64,000 nt of DNA from Candidatus Sulfotelmatobacter sp. (GTDB taxonomy: Bacteria > Acidobacteriota > Terriglobia > Terriglobales > Acidobacteriaceae), in contig DASYBM010000004.1 in assembly GCA_036500765.1 (NCBI GenBank), positions 372,001 to 436,000 on the forward strand, read 5' to 3'. Of this stretch, positions 8,535 through 17,260 are shown in pieces. A program made the translations under genes and the position numbers. The notes under the pieces are model-generated. The model saw only the letters and a list, made by a program, of their open reading frames with translations. It made no database searches and was not told where the DNA came from. Position 1 is the first letter of the stretch; the number at the start of each line of letters is the position of its first letter.

Positions 8535-10079
8535 TCAGTCCCGCGCATCCAACTCCGCCGTCCGCAGAAAATCGTAGTTTCCCGCCGGATTCAGTTTCAA
8601 ATTCCGTACGCGGTTAGTATGCACCAGCACGTTGTCCAGATACCACAGATTGATGTAAGGCTCATCCTCCGCCAGAATGCGCTGCACCTCGGCATAGAGC
8701 GGCTTGCGCACATTCGGATCGATCGCCTGCCGCGCCCGATCGATCAAGGCGTCCAGCCTGGGATTCGAGTAGAAGCCGCGGTTAGCCCCATTCGGCGGAA
8801 ACCGCGATGAGTCAAACGCATATTCAAAAATATCCGGGTCCTCATTGCCCCCGATCCAGCGCAGCCCATACATCTGAAACGCCCCGTGCTGCACATCTGC
8901 AAAAAACGTGGCGAACTCGAAGCTGCGAATGTCGAGTGCGATCCCCGCCTCGCGCAATTGCTGCTGCATCACGGCCACCATCAGGCGCGTGTTCTCGTCC
9001 GTCGAGGTCTTCATCGTAATGTGGAAGCGTACTCCGTTTATCGCCGGATAGCCCGCCGCATCGAGCAGTTGATTCGCCCGTTTCAAATCGTGATCATAGG
9101 CGGGCACGCTGCCGTTGAAAGCCCAACTCTGCGGCGGCAGAACGCTCCGCGCCGGTTGCGCCTCCCCCCGCAACAAGTACTCGATCATCGGCCGCCGGTC
9201 GATCGCGCACGCAATCGCCTGCCGCACCCGTGCATCGTTCAGGATCGGATCGCGCAAATTGAATCCCAGGTACGCCAACTGCGTGCCGGCAGCGCGTTCC
9301 ACGGCAAGTGTAGGCTCTTGCGCCAGCGTATACACCGTATCGGGCGTAAGAGAATTGAGGGCGATATCGCCGCTGCTCTTGCGCAATTCCAGAGCCCGCG
9401 TGGTCGCGTCGGGCACCACCGCAAAACGCACGCGCGCCAGTTTCGCCCGCTCGCCCCAATAGTCGTCGTTGCGCTCGACGATCACCTCGCGGTCGGTCTC
9501 GGCGCTCACGAACTTGAACGCTCCAGAGCCGATCGGGTGCTGCGCGATTTCATCCCCGCTACCGTAAGGGACGATCCCGATCGCCCCGTCCGACACATTC
9601 CACAGCAAAGTTGAATCCTGCTTCTTCATGTGGAAAATCACTGTGAAGTCGTCGGCGGCATCGATGTGGTCCACAAAGCGGTAGGCCGCGCCCTTTATGC
9701 TGCGGACTTTGCCTTGCAACAGCGAGTCGAATGTCCACTTCACATCCCGCGAAGTCAACGGGCGCCCGTCGTGAAAGCGGACGCCGCGATGGAGATGAAA
9801 AACGTAGGTCAACGGATCGGGAATCTCCCACCTCTCGGCCAGCCCTGGAGCGACGTTCAGATCCGCGCCGCGCGACAATAGATCGTCGAAGATCAATGTA
9901 TCGATGCGCTCGGAAAACCCGTCAATACCCACCCGCGGATCGAGATTTGTCGGGCTCGACTCGATGATCATCACCAGCGTATTGGCATCGGGCCTAGCCG
10001 AACAGGAGAGAAGGGGGAACAAGAATAAGCAGACAACAGCAAATCCCAAAGCAAGACGGCGTCGAAACTCGAACCTCAA
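8535..10079 (-). CDS. ABC transporter substrate-binding lipoprotein, family 5 (peptide type)
   Basis: The chosen form has 514 residues. A signal peptide ends in the lipobox FPLLSC, so the mature protein should be lipid-anchored. A family 5 (DppA/OppA/MppA) fold follows, recognised by ESSPTNLDPRVGIDGFSERI near the start, VFHLHRGVRFHDGRPLTS and the late FYSNPRLDALIDRARQ. It would bind oligopeptides or similar ligands. The TTG at 10079 is chosen because upstream sequence in the frame is repeat-derived; ATGs at 10361 or 10442 would add an arginine-rich, implausible N-terminus. It follows nagZ-anmK on the same strand, which suggests, without proving, binding of murein peptides as for E. coli MppA. 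No permease genes are adjacent. Confidence 0.8.
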   Translation of the reverse strand: MRFEFRRRLALGFAVVCLFLFPLLSCSARPDANTLVMIIESSPTNLDPRVGIDGFSERIDTLIFDDLLSRGADLNVAPGLAERWEIPDPLTYVFHLHRGVRFHDGRPLTSRDVKWTFDSLLQGKVRSIKGAAYRFVDHIDAADDFTVIFHMKKQDSTLLWNVSDGAIGIVPYGSGDEIAQHPIGSGAFKFVSAETDREVIVERNDDYWGERAKLARVRFAVVPDATTRALELRKSSGDIALNSLTPDTVYTLAQEPTLAVERAAGTQLAYLGFNLRDPILNDARVRQAIACAIDRRPMIEYLLRGEAQPARSVLPPQSWAFNGSVPAYDHDLKRANQLLDAAGYPAINGVRFHITMKTSTDENTRLMVAVMQQQLREAGIALDIRSFEFATFFADVQHGAFQMYGLRWIGGNEDPDIFEYAFDSSRFPPNGANRGFYSNPRLDALIDRARQAIDPNVRKPLYAEVQRILAEDEPYINLWYLDNVLVHTNRVRNLKLNPAGNYDFLRTAELDARD

Positions 10080-10085
10080 CCGCTC

Positions 10086-10350
10086 GGCGCTAATTTCAAA
10101 CGCGTCAATTCCACCAATTTCAAACGTGTCAATTCGCCTAATGTTAAACCTGTCATTTCGAGCGAAGCAAAATTGCGCGATTACGCGCCATTTCGCGAAG
10201 TCGAGAAACCTGCTTTTGCGCCGGAGAACGGCACTCACCGCCTCCCGAGGACGGCCTGACGCCCGACGCCCGACGCCAAACGCCTGAGGTCCGAGGTCTG
10301 AGGTCCGACGCCTGACTTGCGACGCCCACCGCCCAACGCCCGGCGCCCGA
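10086..10350. repeat. Repeat cluster: near-copies, a family D palindrome and a low-complexity array
   Basis: Three near-copies of a TTTCAAACGCGTCAATTC-like unit (10090-10155) lead into a palindromic element that starts GTCATTTCGAGCGAAGC and closes with GAAGTCGAGAAACCTGC (family D, about 10153-10215). From about 10250 follows a degenerate array of short units such as GACGCCC and GAGGTCC, ending a few bases before the anmK stop codon. The segment has no plausible coding content and separates anmK from the solute-binding-protein gene. Confidence 0.65.
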
Positions 10351-10353
10351 TCC

Positions 10354-11628
10354 TCACGCATACGAGATCTTCCCCAGCACCGCAGCTCGCTTCGCACCCG
10401 TAGCCGACGGCACATTTGAAGGCCGCCGGTGCCACGTCTCATACGCCAGCACCGCGAAAGCTACCGCCTCTTTGGCTTCCGACGGCACGCCAAACTCGTC
10501 CGCGAAGCGCAAACGGATTCCCATCGGCGCAAGCCTTTCCGCCAGCATTCCGACCAGCGCGGCATTGCGCGTGCCGCCGCCCGAAAGAATCATTTCGCGA
10601 AAAGAATTCCTGCTTGCCGCCGGTGATTTTCGTAGAACGAATCGCTGCACCGCATCGGCAATGGAATGCGCCGTCAATGCGGTCGCTGTCGCCACGACAT
10701 CTTCCTTTCGCGACCGCCGACATTGTTCCAGAAACTCGCGCACAAACTCCCTTCCGAATTCTTCGCGCCCAGCAGTCTTCGGGGGTCTCGCGCGAAGGAA
10801 TTTGCTCGACAGCATTTTCTGCAGAACCGCTTCTATCACCGCACCCGACGCGCCAATTTTCCCTCCCCGATCGAAAGCCCTCCCATAAAGAGTCTCGGTA
10901 ACGGCATCAATGACCATATTTCCCGGCCCCGTATCGAAGGCCAACATGCGGCTCGCATTCGCTCCCGCAGGAATCGCCGTAAGATTGGCAATGCCCCCAA
11001 TGTTCTGGACAATTCGCCCGACCTTGCGATGAGCAAATAAAAGGCAGTCGAGATAGGGCACCAGAGGAGCGCCCTTGCCACCGGCCGCCAGGTCCGCCGG
11101 ACGAAAATCCGATACCACCGGCACGCCCACCCGCCCCGCGATCACCGCAGCCTCGCCCGTCTGCCAGGTCGCGCTGATGTTTCGACCAAGAAATCGCTGC
11201 CATGTGCCCTGATGATACAAAGTCTGACCATGGCATCCGACCAGCTCGGCTTTAATCTGAAACTGTCGTTGGGTCGCCAGCACCGCGTCCGCGTATAACT
11301 CTCCTAAAAGAAAATTGAGCCGCGCCAGATCGGCCACGCTGGCCAAAGTTGCGTTCATCGCCGAAAGCACCGCAGCCCTGACTTTCGGCGGATAAGAATA
11401 TTCCGCATGACCGAGCAATGTGATGGTGTGACAAGGGCCGAAGTGACGACGAGCCATGTGGCCGCGGCCGCCTCGGCCGCGCGCTTTTGGCTCAACTGCC
11501 CGTCCACCGCTCACACGCACCAACGCAACATTAATCCCATCCGCCGAAGTCCCGCTCATCACACCCGCGACTATCATCGGTTGATTGGGCTCGTTTGCCC
11601 TTCGCTTAGGCACGCTTTCTGCGCTCAT
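10354..11628 (-). CDS. anmK: Anhydro-N-acetylmuramic acid kinase
   Basis: This 424-residue cytoplasmic kinase opens and phosphorylates 1,6-anhydro-MurNAc to MurNAc-6-phosphate in cell-wall recycling. Family motifs are VAGVMSGTSADGINVALV (phosphate loop), GCHGQTLYHQG, SDFRPADLAAGGKGAPLVP, the aspartate-containing FDTGPGNMVID, and the C-terminal LSGGGTRN. An insertion rich in Gly/Arg (RGRGGRGHMARRH, near residue 50) is longer than in most homologues. Its ATG overlaps the nagZ stop codon (ATGA), so the two are translationally coupled. Together they release and phosphorylate anhydro sugars from imported muropeptides. MurQ is not seen in the window. Confidence 0.93.
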   Translation of the reverse strand: MSAESVPKRRANEPNQPMIVAGVMSGTSADGINVALVRVSGGRAVEPKARGRGGRGHMARRHFGPCHTITLLGHAEYSYPPKVRAAVLSAMNATLASVADLARLNFLLGELYADAVLATQRQFQIKAELVGCHGQTLYHQGTWQRFLGRNISATWQTGEAAVIAGRVGVPVVSDFRPADLAAGGKGAPLVPYLDCLLFAHRKVGRIVQNIGGIANLTAIPAGANASRMLAFDTGPGNMVIDAVTETLYGRAFDRGGKIGASGAVIEAVLQKMLSSKFLRARPPKTAGREEFGREFVREFLEQCRRSRKEDVVATATALTAHSIADAVQRFVLRKSPAASRNSFREMILSGGGTRNAALVGMLAERLAPMGIRLRFADEFGVPSEAKEAVAFAVLAYETWHRRPSNVPSATGAKRAAVLGKISYA

Positions 11629-12773
11629 GAGCGCGCCCGCCGTTTATCCGCCCGCCGCCCAAACGGCTCCAGGCGCACCCGCTCCCCAAACTCCCACAGC
11701 TGCCGCGTCAACTTCTCCACGCTGCGCGCCGTTGGTGCGAAGCGCGCACGTGTGGCGCGGGCAGTCTCGCCCGCGACTGCCGACTTCTTCTTAAATGCCA
11801 GCACTCGCCGGGCAGCCTCCGCGCAGCGCCGCGCAAATTTCGAATCTTTCTCCGCCGTCTTAACCAACGCCTCATGCGCTTGCAGAATGTAATCCTCGCG
11901 ATGACAAATCAGGCAAACGTCGCCCCCCGCCCGCACAAACTCCACCGCCGCCTCGCCGACTGGCGCCGCCGCAAGCACCCCGCCCATCTCGAGATCGTCC
12001 GACACGATCAAATTCCGGTATCCGATGCGCTTGCGCAAAATGTCCGTAATCCAAACCTTCGACAGCGATGCCGGAGTCCGGTCACGCGTAACCTGCGGAT
12101 AAGCCGCATGCGAAACCATCACCATCGGCAGCTCTCGCCGCAGCGCCCGGTAAGGAACCAGATCCCCCGCCCATAGGTCCTTTAGCGATTTATCAATCAC
12201 CGGCAAATCGTGATGGCTGTCCAGGGTACCCTCGCCAAGTCCAGGAAAATGTTTGCCGCATCCGAGTACTTTTGCCCCGCGCAGTCCAGCCAGAAACTCA
12301 CGCCCGTAGGCGACGGCCTCACGCGGATCCGCTGACACGGCGCGCGATTCCAAGACACTCAGCGATGCCTCGAAGGCCAAATCCAGCACCGGCGCAAAGT
12401 CCACATTGAAGCCGAGGGCCCGGCAGTTCTGGCCGACGATTTCCCCATGCCTGCGATAAAGCTTCCGATCGCCCGTAGCGAACACGTCCGCCGCCGATGG
12501 TGTCGCTCCCAGCGCATCGCGAAAGCGGTCAACCGTCCCACCTTCAAGATCGACACAAGTAAACAGTGGTGTGCCAACGCATTTCTGGCAGTCCCGCAGC
12601 AACCGCCAAGTTTGCTCCGGTCTCTGAACGTTGCGGGAAAAAAGAATCACGCCGGCCGGCTGAAGCCGCGACAACAGGAAACCGACCCGCCTCGAAAGCT
12701 CAGCCCCATCAAAACCAACGACGAGAAGCTGCCCAATCTGTTCGATACCACCCGTCTTGCCGCGAATCGTCAT
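11625..12773 (-). CDS. nagZ: Beta-N-acetylhexosaminidase, glycoside hydrolase family 3 (NagZ)
   Basis: The 382-residue enzyme removes N-acetylglucosamine from GlcNAc-anhydroMurNAc muropeptides. Diagnostic motifs are GCGKHFPGLGEGTLDSHHDLP, which holds the mobile Asp-His catalytic pair, and LIVSDDLEMGGV with the nucleophile aspartate. No signal peptide is evident, fitting cytoplasmic recycling. The C-terminus (from about 320) is a basic extension that ends in the four-base overlap with anmK. The gene follows mutS by 44 bp on the same strand; the spacer contains the pyrimidine-rich CCTCTGTGGTT phrase also found near 20830. Confidence 0.93.
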   Translation of the reverse strand: MTIRGKTGGIEQIGQLLVVGFDGAELSRRVGFLLSRLQPAGVILFSRNVQRPEQTWRLLRDCQKCVGTPLFTCVDLEGGTVDRFRDALGATPSAADVFATGDRKLYRRHGEIVGQNCRALGFNVDFAPVLDLAFEASLSVLESRAVSADPREAVAYGREFLAGLRGAKVLGCGKHFPGLGEGTLDSHHDLPVIDKSLKDLWAGDLVPYRALRRELPMVMVSHAAYPQVTRDRTPASLSKVWITDILRKRIGYRNLIVSDDLEMGGVLAAAPVGEAAVEFVRAGGDVCLICHREDYILQAHEALVKTAEKDSKFARRCAEAARRVLAFKKKSAVAGETARATRARFAPTARSVEKLTRQLWEFGERVRLEPFGRRADKRRARS

Positions 12774-12817
12774 TAGCAGTTGTGGATTCCCTCTGTGATC
12801 CCCTGTGACCTCTGTGG

Positions 12818-15517
12818 TTAAATTTCTTTCTTCAACTCCGCCAATAAATTCAAGGCCTCCAGCGGCGTCAGCCGGTTCAAATCCACTTCCCGCAGCTTGT
12901 CCAGCACCGGCTGGGACAGTGGCGTAAAAATCGTCAACTGCGCCGGCGGTGGTGTTGCTCCAGGAGAAAGATGCGCCGTCGCCTGCTGCTCCGCGAACTC
13001 ATGCTCCACCAGAACCTCCTGCGCCCGCACGACGACTTCATTTGGCAGTCCCGCCAGCTTGGCCACTTCGATGCCGTAACTGCGATCCGCCGGCCCCGAT
13101 TCCACTTTGCGCAAAAACGCGATTCCCCCGCCAGTCTCTTTCACTGACACGTGATAATTCTTCACGCCCGCCAGCTGATCGGCCAACTCCGTGAGCTCGA
13201 AATAGTGGGTCGCGAACAAAGTCTTCGCCCGCACCCTCGCATGCAAATATTCCACCGCCGCCCACGCAATCGCGAGCCCGTCATACGTCGATGTGCCGCG
13301 CCCCACTTCGTCGAGCAAGATTAAGGATCGCGCAGTTGCCGTGTGCAGAATCGCCGCCGTCTCGGTCATCTCCACCATGAACGTCGATCGCCCGCGGGCC
13401 AGGTTGTCGCTCGCTCCAATGCGCGTGAAGACGCGATCCACCACGCTCAGCCGCGCCGATCGCGCCGGCACAAACGACCCCATCTGCGCCAGTATCACAA
13501 TCAGCGCGGTCTGCCGCAGATAGGTTGACTTGCCGCCCATGTTCGGCCCGGTCAGCAGCATGATGTTGTGCGTGCTGCCGTTCAAATAAAGATCGTTGGG
13601 CACGAAGCGCTCGCTGCCGCCCGCCATCTCCTGCTGCTCAATCACAGGATGGCGGCCTTCAATGATTTCAATTTCGCTGCTCTCCGCAGATTCGACAAAG
13701 GTCGGCCGGCAATAATTCCGCAGCGCCGCGACCTGCGCCAACGACGCAAGCACATCCACTTCCGCCAGCGCCAGCGCAGTCTGCCGGATGCGCTTGGCCT
13801 CGCCGGCAATCGCGGTACGCAGCTCGGTAAACCGCCGCCGCTCGATCTCGACAATCTTCTCCTGCGCGTCCAGAATCTTTACTTCATATTCCTTCAACTC
13901 AGGCGTCGTGAAGCGCTCCGCGCCCACCAGCGTTTGTTTGCGCTCGTAGTCTTGTGGAACCAGGTGCAGATTCGGCTTCGACACCTCAATGTAATAGCCA
14001 AAAATAGAATTGAACTTCACCTTCAGCGACGTTATGCCCGTGCGCCCGCGCTCGCGCTGCTCAATCTGCGCCAGCACCTGCTTGCTGTTGCGCGAAAGTT
14101 CCCGCAGTTCGTCGAGATCGCGATCCACCCCACCCGCAATCACGCCGCCATCGGCAAAACTGAGAGGCGGCTCCGGAACAATGGTTCGCTCGATCCGTTC
14201 GCGCACGTCGCTGAGTTCATCGAGCGACGTGTGCAAAGTTTGCAGCCGCGCCGCCGCCAGCCGACCCAACGCAGCCTTGACTGCGGGGATCTTCCTCAAC
14301 GATGCCGCCAGTGCCAGCACATCCCGCGGATTCGCCGTCTCCAGCGTTACCCGGCTCAACAGTCGCTCCAGATCGAGCACCCCATCCAGCGCCCGACGCA
14401 ATTCTTCGCGCGCGACCGTCTCTTTTACTCCCGCCTCCACTGCGTCAAGCCGCGCGTTAATCTCCTTCAAATCCAGCGACGGCCGCAGCAGCCACGCGCG
14501 CAACAGTCGCTTTCCCATCGGCGTGACCGAGCCGTCCATTGATCGTAATAAAGTGACGCCCGCATCCGCTCCCGCAAACAGCGGCTCAATCAACTCCAGA
14601 TTTCGCACCGTGACCGCATCCAGCACCAGGCAATTCTGCCGCTCATACCATCCGATACGATCGACGTGGTCGAGCGTTCCTCGCTGCGTCGAACGCACGT
14701 AATACAAAATCGCGCCCGCTGCGGCCGCAGCCGCGGTGCGCCCCGCCAATCCAAAGCCTTCCAACGACAGCACGCCAAAATGATTCTCCAGCAGCGGAAT
14801 CGCATGATCTGCCGCAAAAACCCAATCATCCAGCGGAGTCTCGGTGCAGATCAATGAGCCTTGTAAAGATGAAACACGTGGGGACGGACGCAGCCTGCCC
14901 TGAGCGGAGCCGAAGGGTCCGTCCGCCCGAGCGAAGCCAGGCTGCTCCTTCGCAGCCGCGCTCTCAAACAACGGCGCCGCCGATCCATACAGCAACTCCT
15001 TCGGCCGCAACTGCTCCAACTCTTCCTGTACCCGCCGCAGCGCGCCCTCGCCCGAAAATTCCGTTGCCCGAAACTCTCCCGTCGACAAGTCGAGCGCCGC
15101 AAATCCTACACGCTCTCCCACCTGCGCCAGCGCCGCCAGAAAATTGTTCTCCTCCGACCCGAGTGCGGAGTCCGCCGCGGTCCCCGGCGTCATCACCCGC
15201 GTCACTTCCCGCCGCACCAGCTTCTTCGCCTGCCGCGGATCTTCCATCTGCTCGCAAATCGCCACCTTGAAGCCCTTGCGAATCAGCTTCCCGATGTAGC
15301 CCTCCGCCGCGTGATACGGCACGCCGCACATCGGCACCGCCACACCTTTTTCCTTATTGCGGGAAGTCAGCGTGATCTGCAACTCTTGGGCAGCCACAAT
15401 GGCATCATCGAAGAAGAGTTCGTAGAAATCGCCGAGGCGAAAAAACAAAAGCGCGGTGGGATGTTCCTTCTTGACGGCAGCATACTGCCGCATCAGCGGA
15501 GTGGACGGCTCGGTCAT
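12818..15517 (-). CDS. mutS: DNA mismatch repair protein MutS
   Basis: The 899-residue MutS recognises mismatches and small loops in DNA and recruits MutL. Visible domains are the mismatch-binding domain with the Phe-x-Glu motif near the start ([15 protein letters not shown]), the connector, core and clamp, and the ABC-type ATPase with Walker [15 protein letters not shown], Walker [17 protein letters not shown] and [11 protein letters not shown] at 15517 ([12 protein letters not shown]) matches the family start; 27 upstream codons are non-conserved. About 18 residues (197-214, containing [14 protein letters not shown]) within the connector come from a dispersed palindromic repeat. The frame is kept, so the protein is probably functional. 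Confidence 0.96.
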   Translation of the reverse strand: MTEPSTPLMRQYAAVKKEHPTALLFFRLGDFYELFFDDAIVAAQELQITLTSRNKEKGVAVPMCGVPYHAAEGYIGKLIRKGFKVAICEQMEDPRQAKKLVRREVTRVMTPGTAADSALGSEENNFLAALAQVGERVGFAALDLSTGEFRATEFSGEGALRRVQEELEQLRPKELLYGSAAPLFESAAAKEQPGFARADGPFGSAQGRLRPSPRVSSLQGSLICTETPLDDWVFAADHAIPLLENHFGVLSLEGFGLAGRTAAAAAAGAILYYVRSTQRGTLDHVDRIGWYERQNCLVLDAVTVRNLELIEPLFAGADAGVTLLRSMDGSVTPMGKRLLRAWLLRPSLDLKEINARLDAVEAGVKETVAREELRRALDGVLDLERLLSRVTLETANPRDVLALAASLRKIPAVKAALGRLAAARLQTLHTSLDELSDVRERIERTIVPEPPLSFADGGVIAGGVDRDLDELRELSRNSKQVLAQIEQRERGRTGITSLKVKFNSIFGYYIEVSKPNLHLVPQDYERKQTLVGAERFTTPELKEYEVKILDAQEKIVEIERRRFTELRTAIAGEAKRIRQTALALAEVDVLASLAQVAALRNYCRPTFVESAESSEIEIIEGRHPVIEQQEMAGGSERFVPNDLYLNGSTHNIMLLTGPNMGGKSTYLRQTALIVILAQMGSFVPARSARLSVVDRVFTRIGASDNLARGRSTFMVEMTETAAILHTATARSLILLDEVGRGTSTYDGLAIAWAAVEYLHARVRAKTLFATHYFELTELADQLAGVKNYHVSVKETGGGIAFLRKVESGPADRSYGIEVAKLAGLPNEVVVRAQEVLVEHEFAEQQATAHLSPGATPPPAQLTIFTPLSQPVLDKLREVDLNRLTPLEALNLLAELKKEI
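14878..14928. repeat. Family B palindromic repeat inside mutS
   Basis: GTGGGGACGG at one end and TCCGTCC near the other flank a CCTGAGCGGAGCCGAAGGG core. Related copies lie before hemD (26904-26952) and inside nth (31512-31583). Here it is in frame and encodes part of the MutS connector domain. Confidence 0.7.
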
Positions 15518-15672
15518 TATCTCGAAGATCTGGGCTCGTCGGATCTGGGCGGGCTTCGGCGGATTATAACAAAGCTCCGCGCGAACCTTCTGCGGCATTT
15601 CGCATCCCGTGCCCTGAAATTATCGCAACAAATCGGGTTGACTCCGCTTCTCTCCCAATGTTCTCCTTGCCT

Positions 15673-16683
15673 ATGGAACTCCGCAAGGATCCCATCACCC
15701 GCTCCTGGGTTATTACTGGGGACGACATTACCGGCGACGATTCGGCCGAGACGAGCCCGCGACCGACCGCCTGCCGATTTTGCGATGGTGCAACGCCGTC
15801 TCTGCACTTGATCGCGAAATCTCCAAACGCCGTCGGCACTCCCTGGTCCGCTCGTTCCGTTGTCCATCCCGCGCCTCTCTACCACATCGAGGGAGAACCG
15901 GGCCGCCGCGGCGACGGCATTTATGACCGCATGCACTCCGTCGGCGCGCACGAAGTCATCGTAGAAAACCCCAGCCATGACCGTCATCTCTGGAACGCCA
16001 GCGACGATGAGATTGCTCACTTCCTTCGCCTCGCCGCCGAACGTATTCTCGACTTGAAGCGCGATCCCCGCATCAAGTACGTCAGCCTCTTCAAAGATTA
16101 CGGCAAGAACGCCGGCCAGGAATTCACTCATCCCACTTCGCAGATTACCGCGACCATGTTTGTGCCGCGCCGCGTGCTCTACGAGTTGCGCGCCGGCCGC
16201 GAATATTTTGTCAGCAAAGAACGATGCGTCTTTTGCGACATTATTCAACAGGAAGAGCGCCAGGCTCAGCGCGTGCTCGAGGCTCGCGGCGATTATCTCG
16301 CGCTCTGCCCCTTCGCGCCCCGCGTTCCCTACGAGACTTGGATTCTGCCGCGCAACCACGATGCGTCATTCGAGCGCACTGGACTGAACAAGCCCGGCCT
16401 ACGCACTAACCTCGCCGCCCTGATCCGCCGCACATTGCAACGAGTCCGCTCGGTCACCGAGGAGTTTCATCTGGTGCTGCACACCTCGCCGAGCAGTCTT
16501 CATCCCTCGAAGAACCTCGGTTATTGGAAGACCATTGACGATGACTACCATTGGCACATCGAGATTCTTCCCGTCGTCAGCGGATTCAAAGCGAAGTCCT
16601 ACACCTTTAAAGAGGTCTACTACTCGCCTGTAAGTTCCGAAAGGGCAGTCAAGCAATTGCGCGAAGCAAAGATCGACGGCTAG
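15673..16683 (+). CDS. GalT/ADP-glucose phosphorylase-like nucleotidyltransferase
   Basis: The 336-residue protein belongs to the HIT superfamily branch of galactose-1-phosphate uridylyltransferase. Motifs are MELRKDPITRSWVI at the start, two zinc-type pairs (CRFC near 40 and CVFC near 190), HEVIVENPSHD, GQEFTHPTSQITA and the C-terminal HWHIEILP. The catalytic motif HPHxQ of GalT reads H153-P-T155-S-Q157, so threonine replaces the nucleophilic histidine. The name galT is therefore withheld; the true reaction may differ. ATG 15673 is preferred to 15658 because the family N-terminus begins there. It is divergent from mutS, with 155 bp between. Confidence 0.75.
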   Translation: MELRKDPITRSWVITGDDITGDDSAETSPRPTACRFCDGATPSLHLIAKSPNAVGTPWSARSVVHPAPLYHIEGEPGRRGDGIYDRMHSVGAHEVIVENPSHDRHLWNASDDEIAHFLRLAAERILDLKRDPRIKYVSLFKDYGKNAGQEFTHPTSQITATMFVPRRVLYELRAGREYFVSKERCVFCDIIQQEERQAQRVLEARGDYLALCPFAPRVPYETWILPRNHDASFERTGLNKPGLRTNLAALIRRTLQRVRSVTEEFHLVLHTSPSSLHPSKNLGYWKTIDDDYHWHIEILPVVSGFKAKSYTFKEVYYSPVSSERAVKQLREAKIDG

Positions 16684-16731
16684 AATCGACGGGTAAAATT
16701 GGAAAGATATAGAGATTAGAGACTTATGTGG

Positions 16732-16771
16732 GGACAGCCGCCCTCGGCTGTCCGGCCGGGCAAAGCCCGGC
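16732..16771. repeat. Double hairpin repeat after the GalT-like gene
   Basis: GGACAGCCG (16732-16740) pairs with CGGCTGTCC (16745-16753), directly followed by GCCGGGC-AAA-GCCCGGC (16755-16771). No T-run follows. It lies between the GalT-like gene and the VOC gene and may act as a transcription barrier or be another REP-like element. Confidence 0.6.
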
Positions 16772-16797
16772 AGCCCCTTGGATGCGGCCGGAAATAT

Positions 16798-17181
16798 ATG
16801 TCGATCAATATGTCCGCCAAAGTCACTGGCCTCATCCCGATGGCATTCGCTGCGGACGTGCAGCGCTCCGCGGAATTCTACACATCGCTGGGGATGGAAG
16901 TTCGCGACAGCCTCCGCAACCCTGCCGGCAGCCTCCAATGGATCCACTTGGCGTGCGACGACGCTCATCTGATGTTTTCTCGCGCTTCCGAACCGGTTAT
17001 TCCCAGCCAGCAGGCGGTGCTGTTTTATCTTTACTCGCCCAATCTGATCGCCTTGCGCGACCATCTGCTGGCCAGGGGCATGAAAGTCTCGTCGATCACT
17101 TACCCTGGGTACATGCCCAAAGGCGAGATCCGAATCAACGATCCCGACGGCTACGTGCTGCTCATCGGCCAATCAGATTAG
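16798..17181 (+). CDS. VOC (glyoxalase/bleomycin-resistance) family protein
   Basis: The 127-residue protein has one VOC module pair: IPMAFAADVQRSAEFYTSLGMEVRDS at the start, WIHLACDDAHLMFSR in the middle, and the closing EIRINDPDGYVLLIGQSD. These dimeric metal-site proteins include lyases, dioxygenases and drug-binding proteins; the substrate here cannot be told. The ATG at 16798 is selected because the upstream frame is the double hairpin repeat. GGAA lies five bases before the start codon. The neighbours give no pathway context. Confidence 0.75.
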   Translation: MSINMSAKVTGLIPMAFAADVQRSAEFYTSLGMEVRDSLRNPAGSLQWIHLACDDAHLMFSRASEPVIPSQQAVLFYLYSPNLIALRDHLLARGMKVSSITYPGYMPKGEIRINDPDGYVLLIGQSD

Positions 17182-17197
17182 TCAGGGAACCACCTGC

Positions 17198-17226
17198 CAG
17201 GTGTTGGGTCTTAGGCCTGACACCTG
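17198..17226. terminator. Hairpin between convergent genes
   Basis: CAGGTGT (17198-17204) pairs with ACACCTG (17220-17226) with a 15-nt loop. It sits between the convergent VOC and GGDEF/EAL genes, where a bidirectional terminator is expected. There is no T-run, so the call is tentative. Confidence 0.35.
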
Positions 17227-17260
17227 GAACTGAACAGCCAAACACCTAATACCGAAGCCC

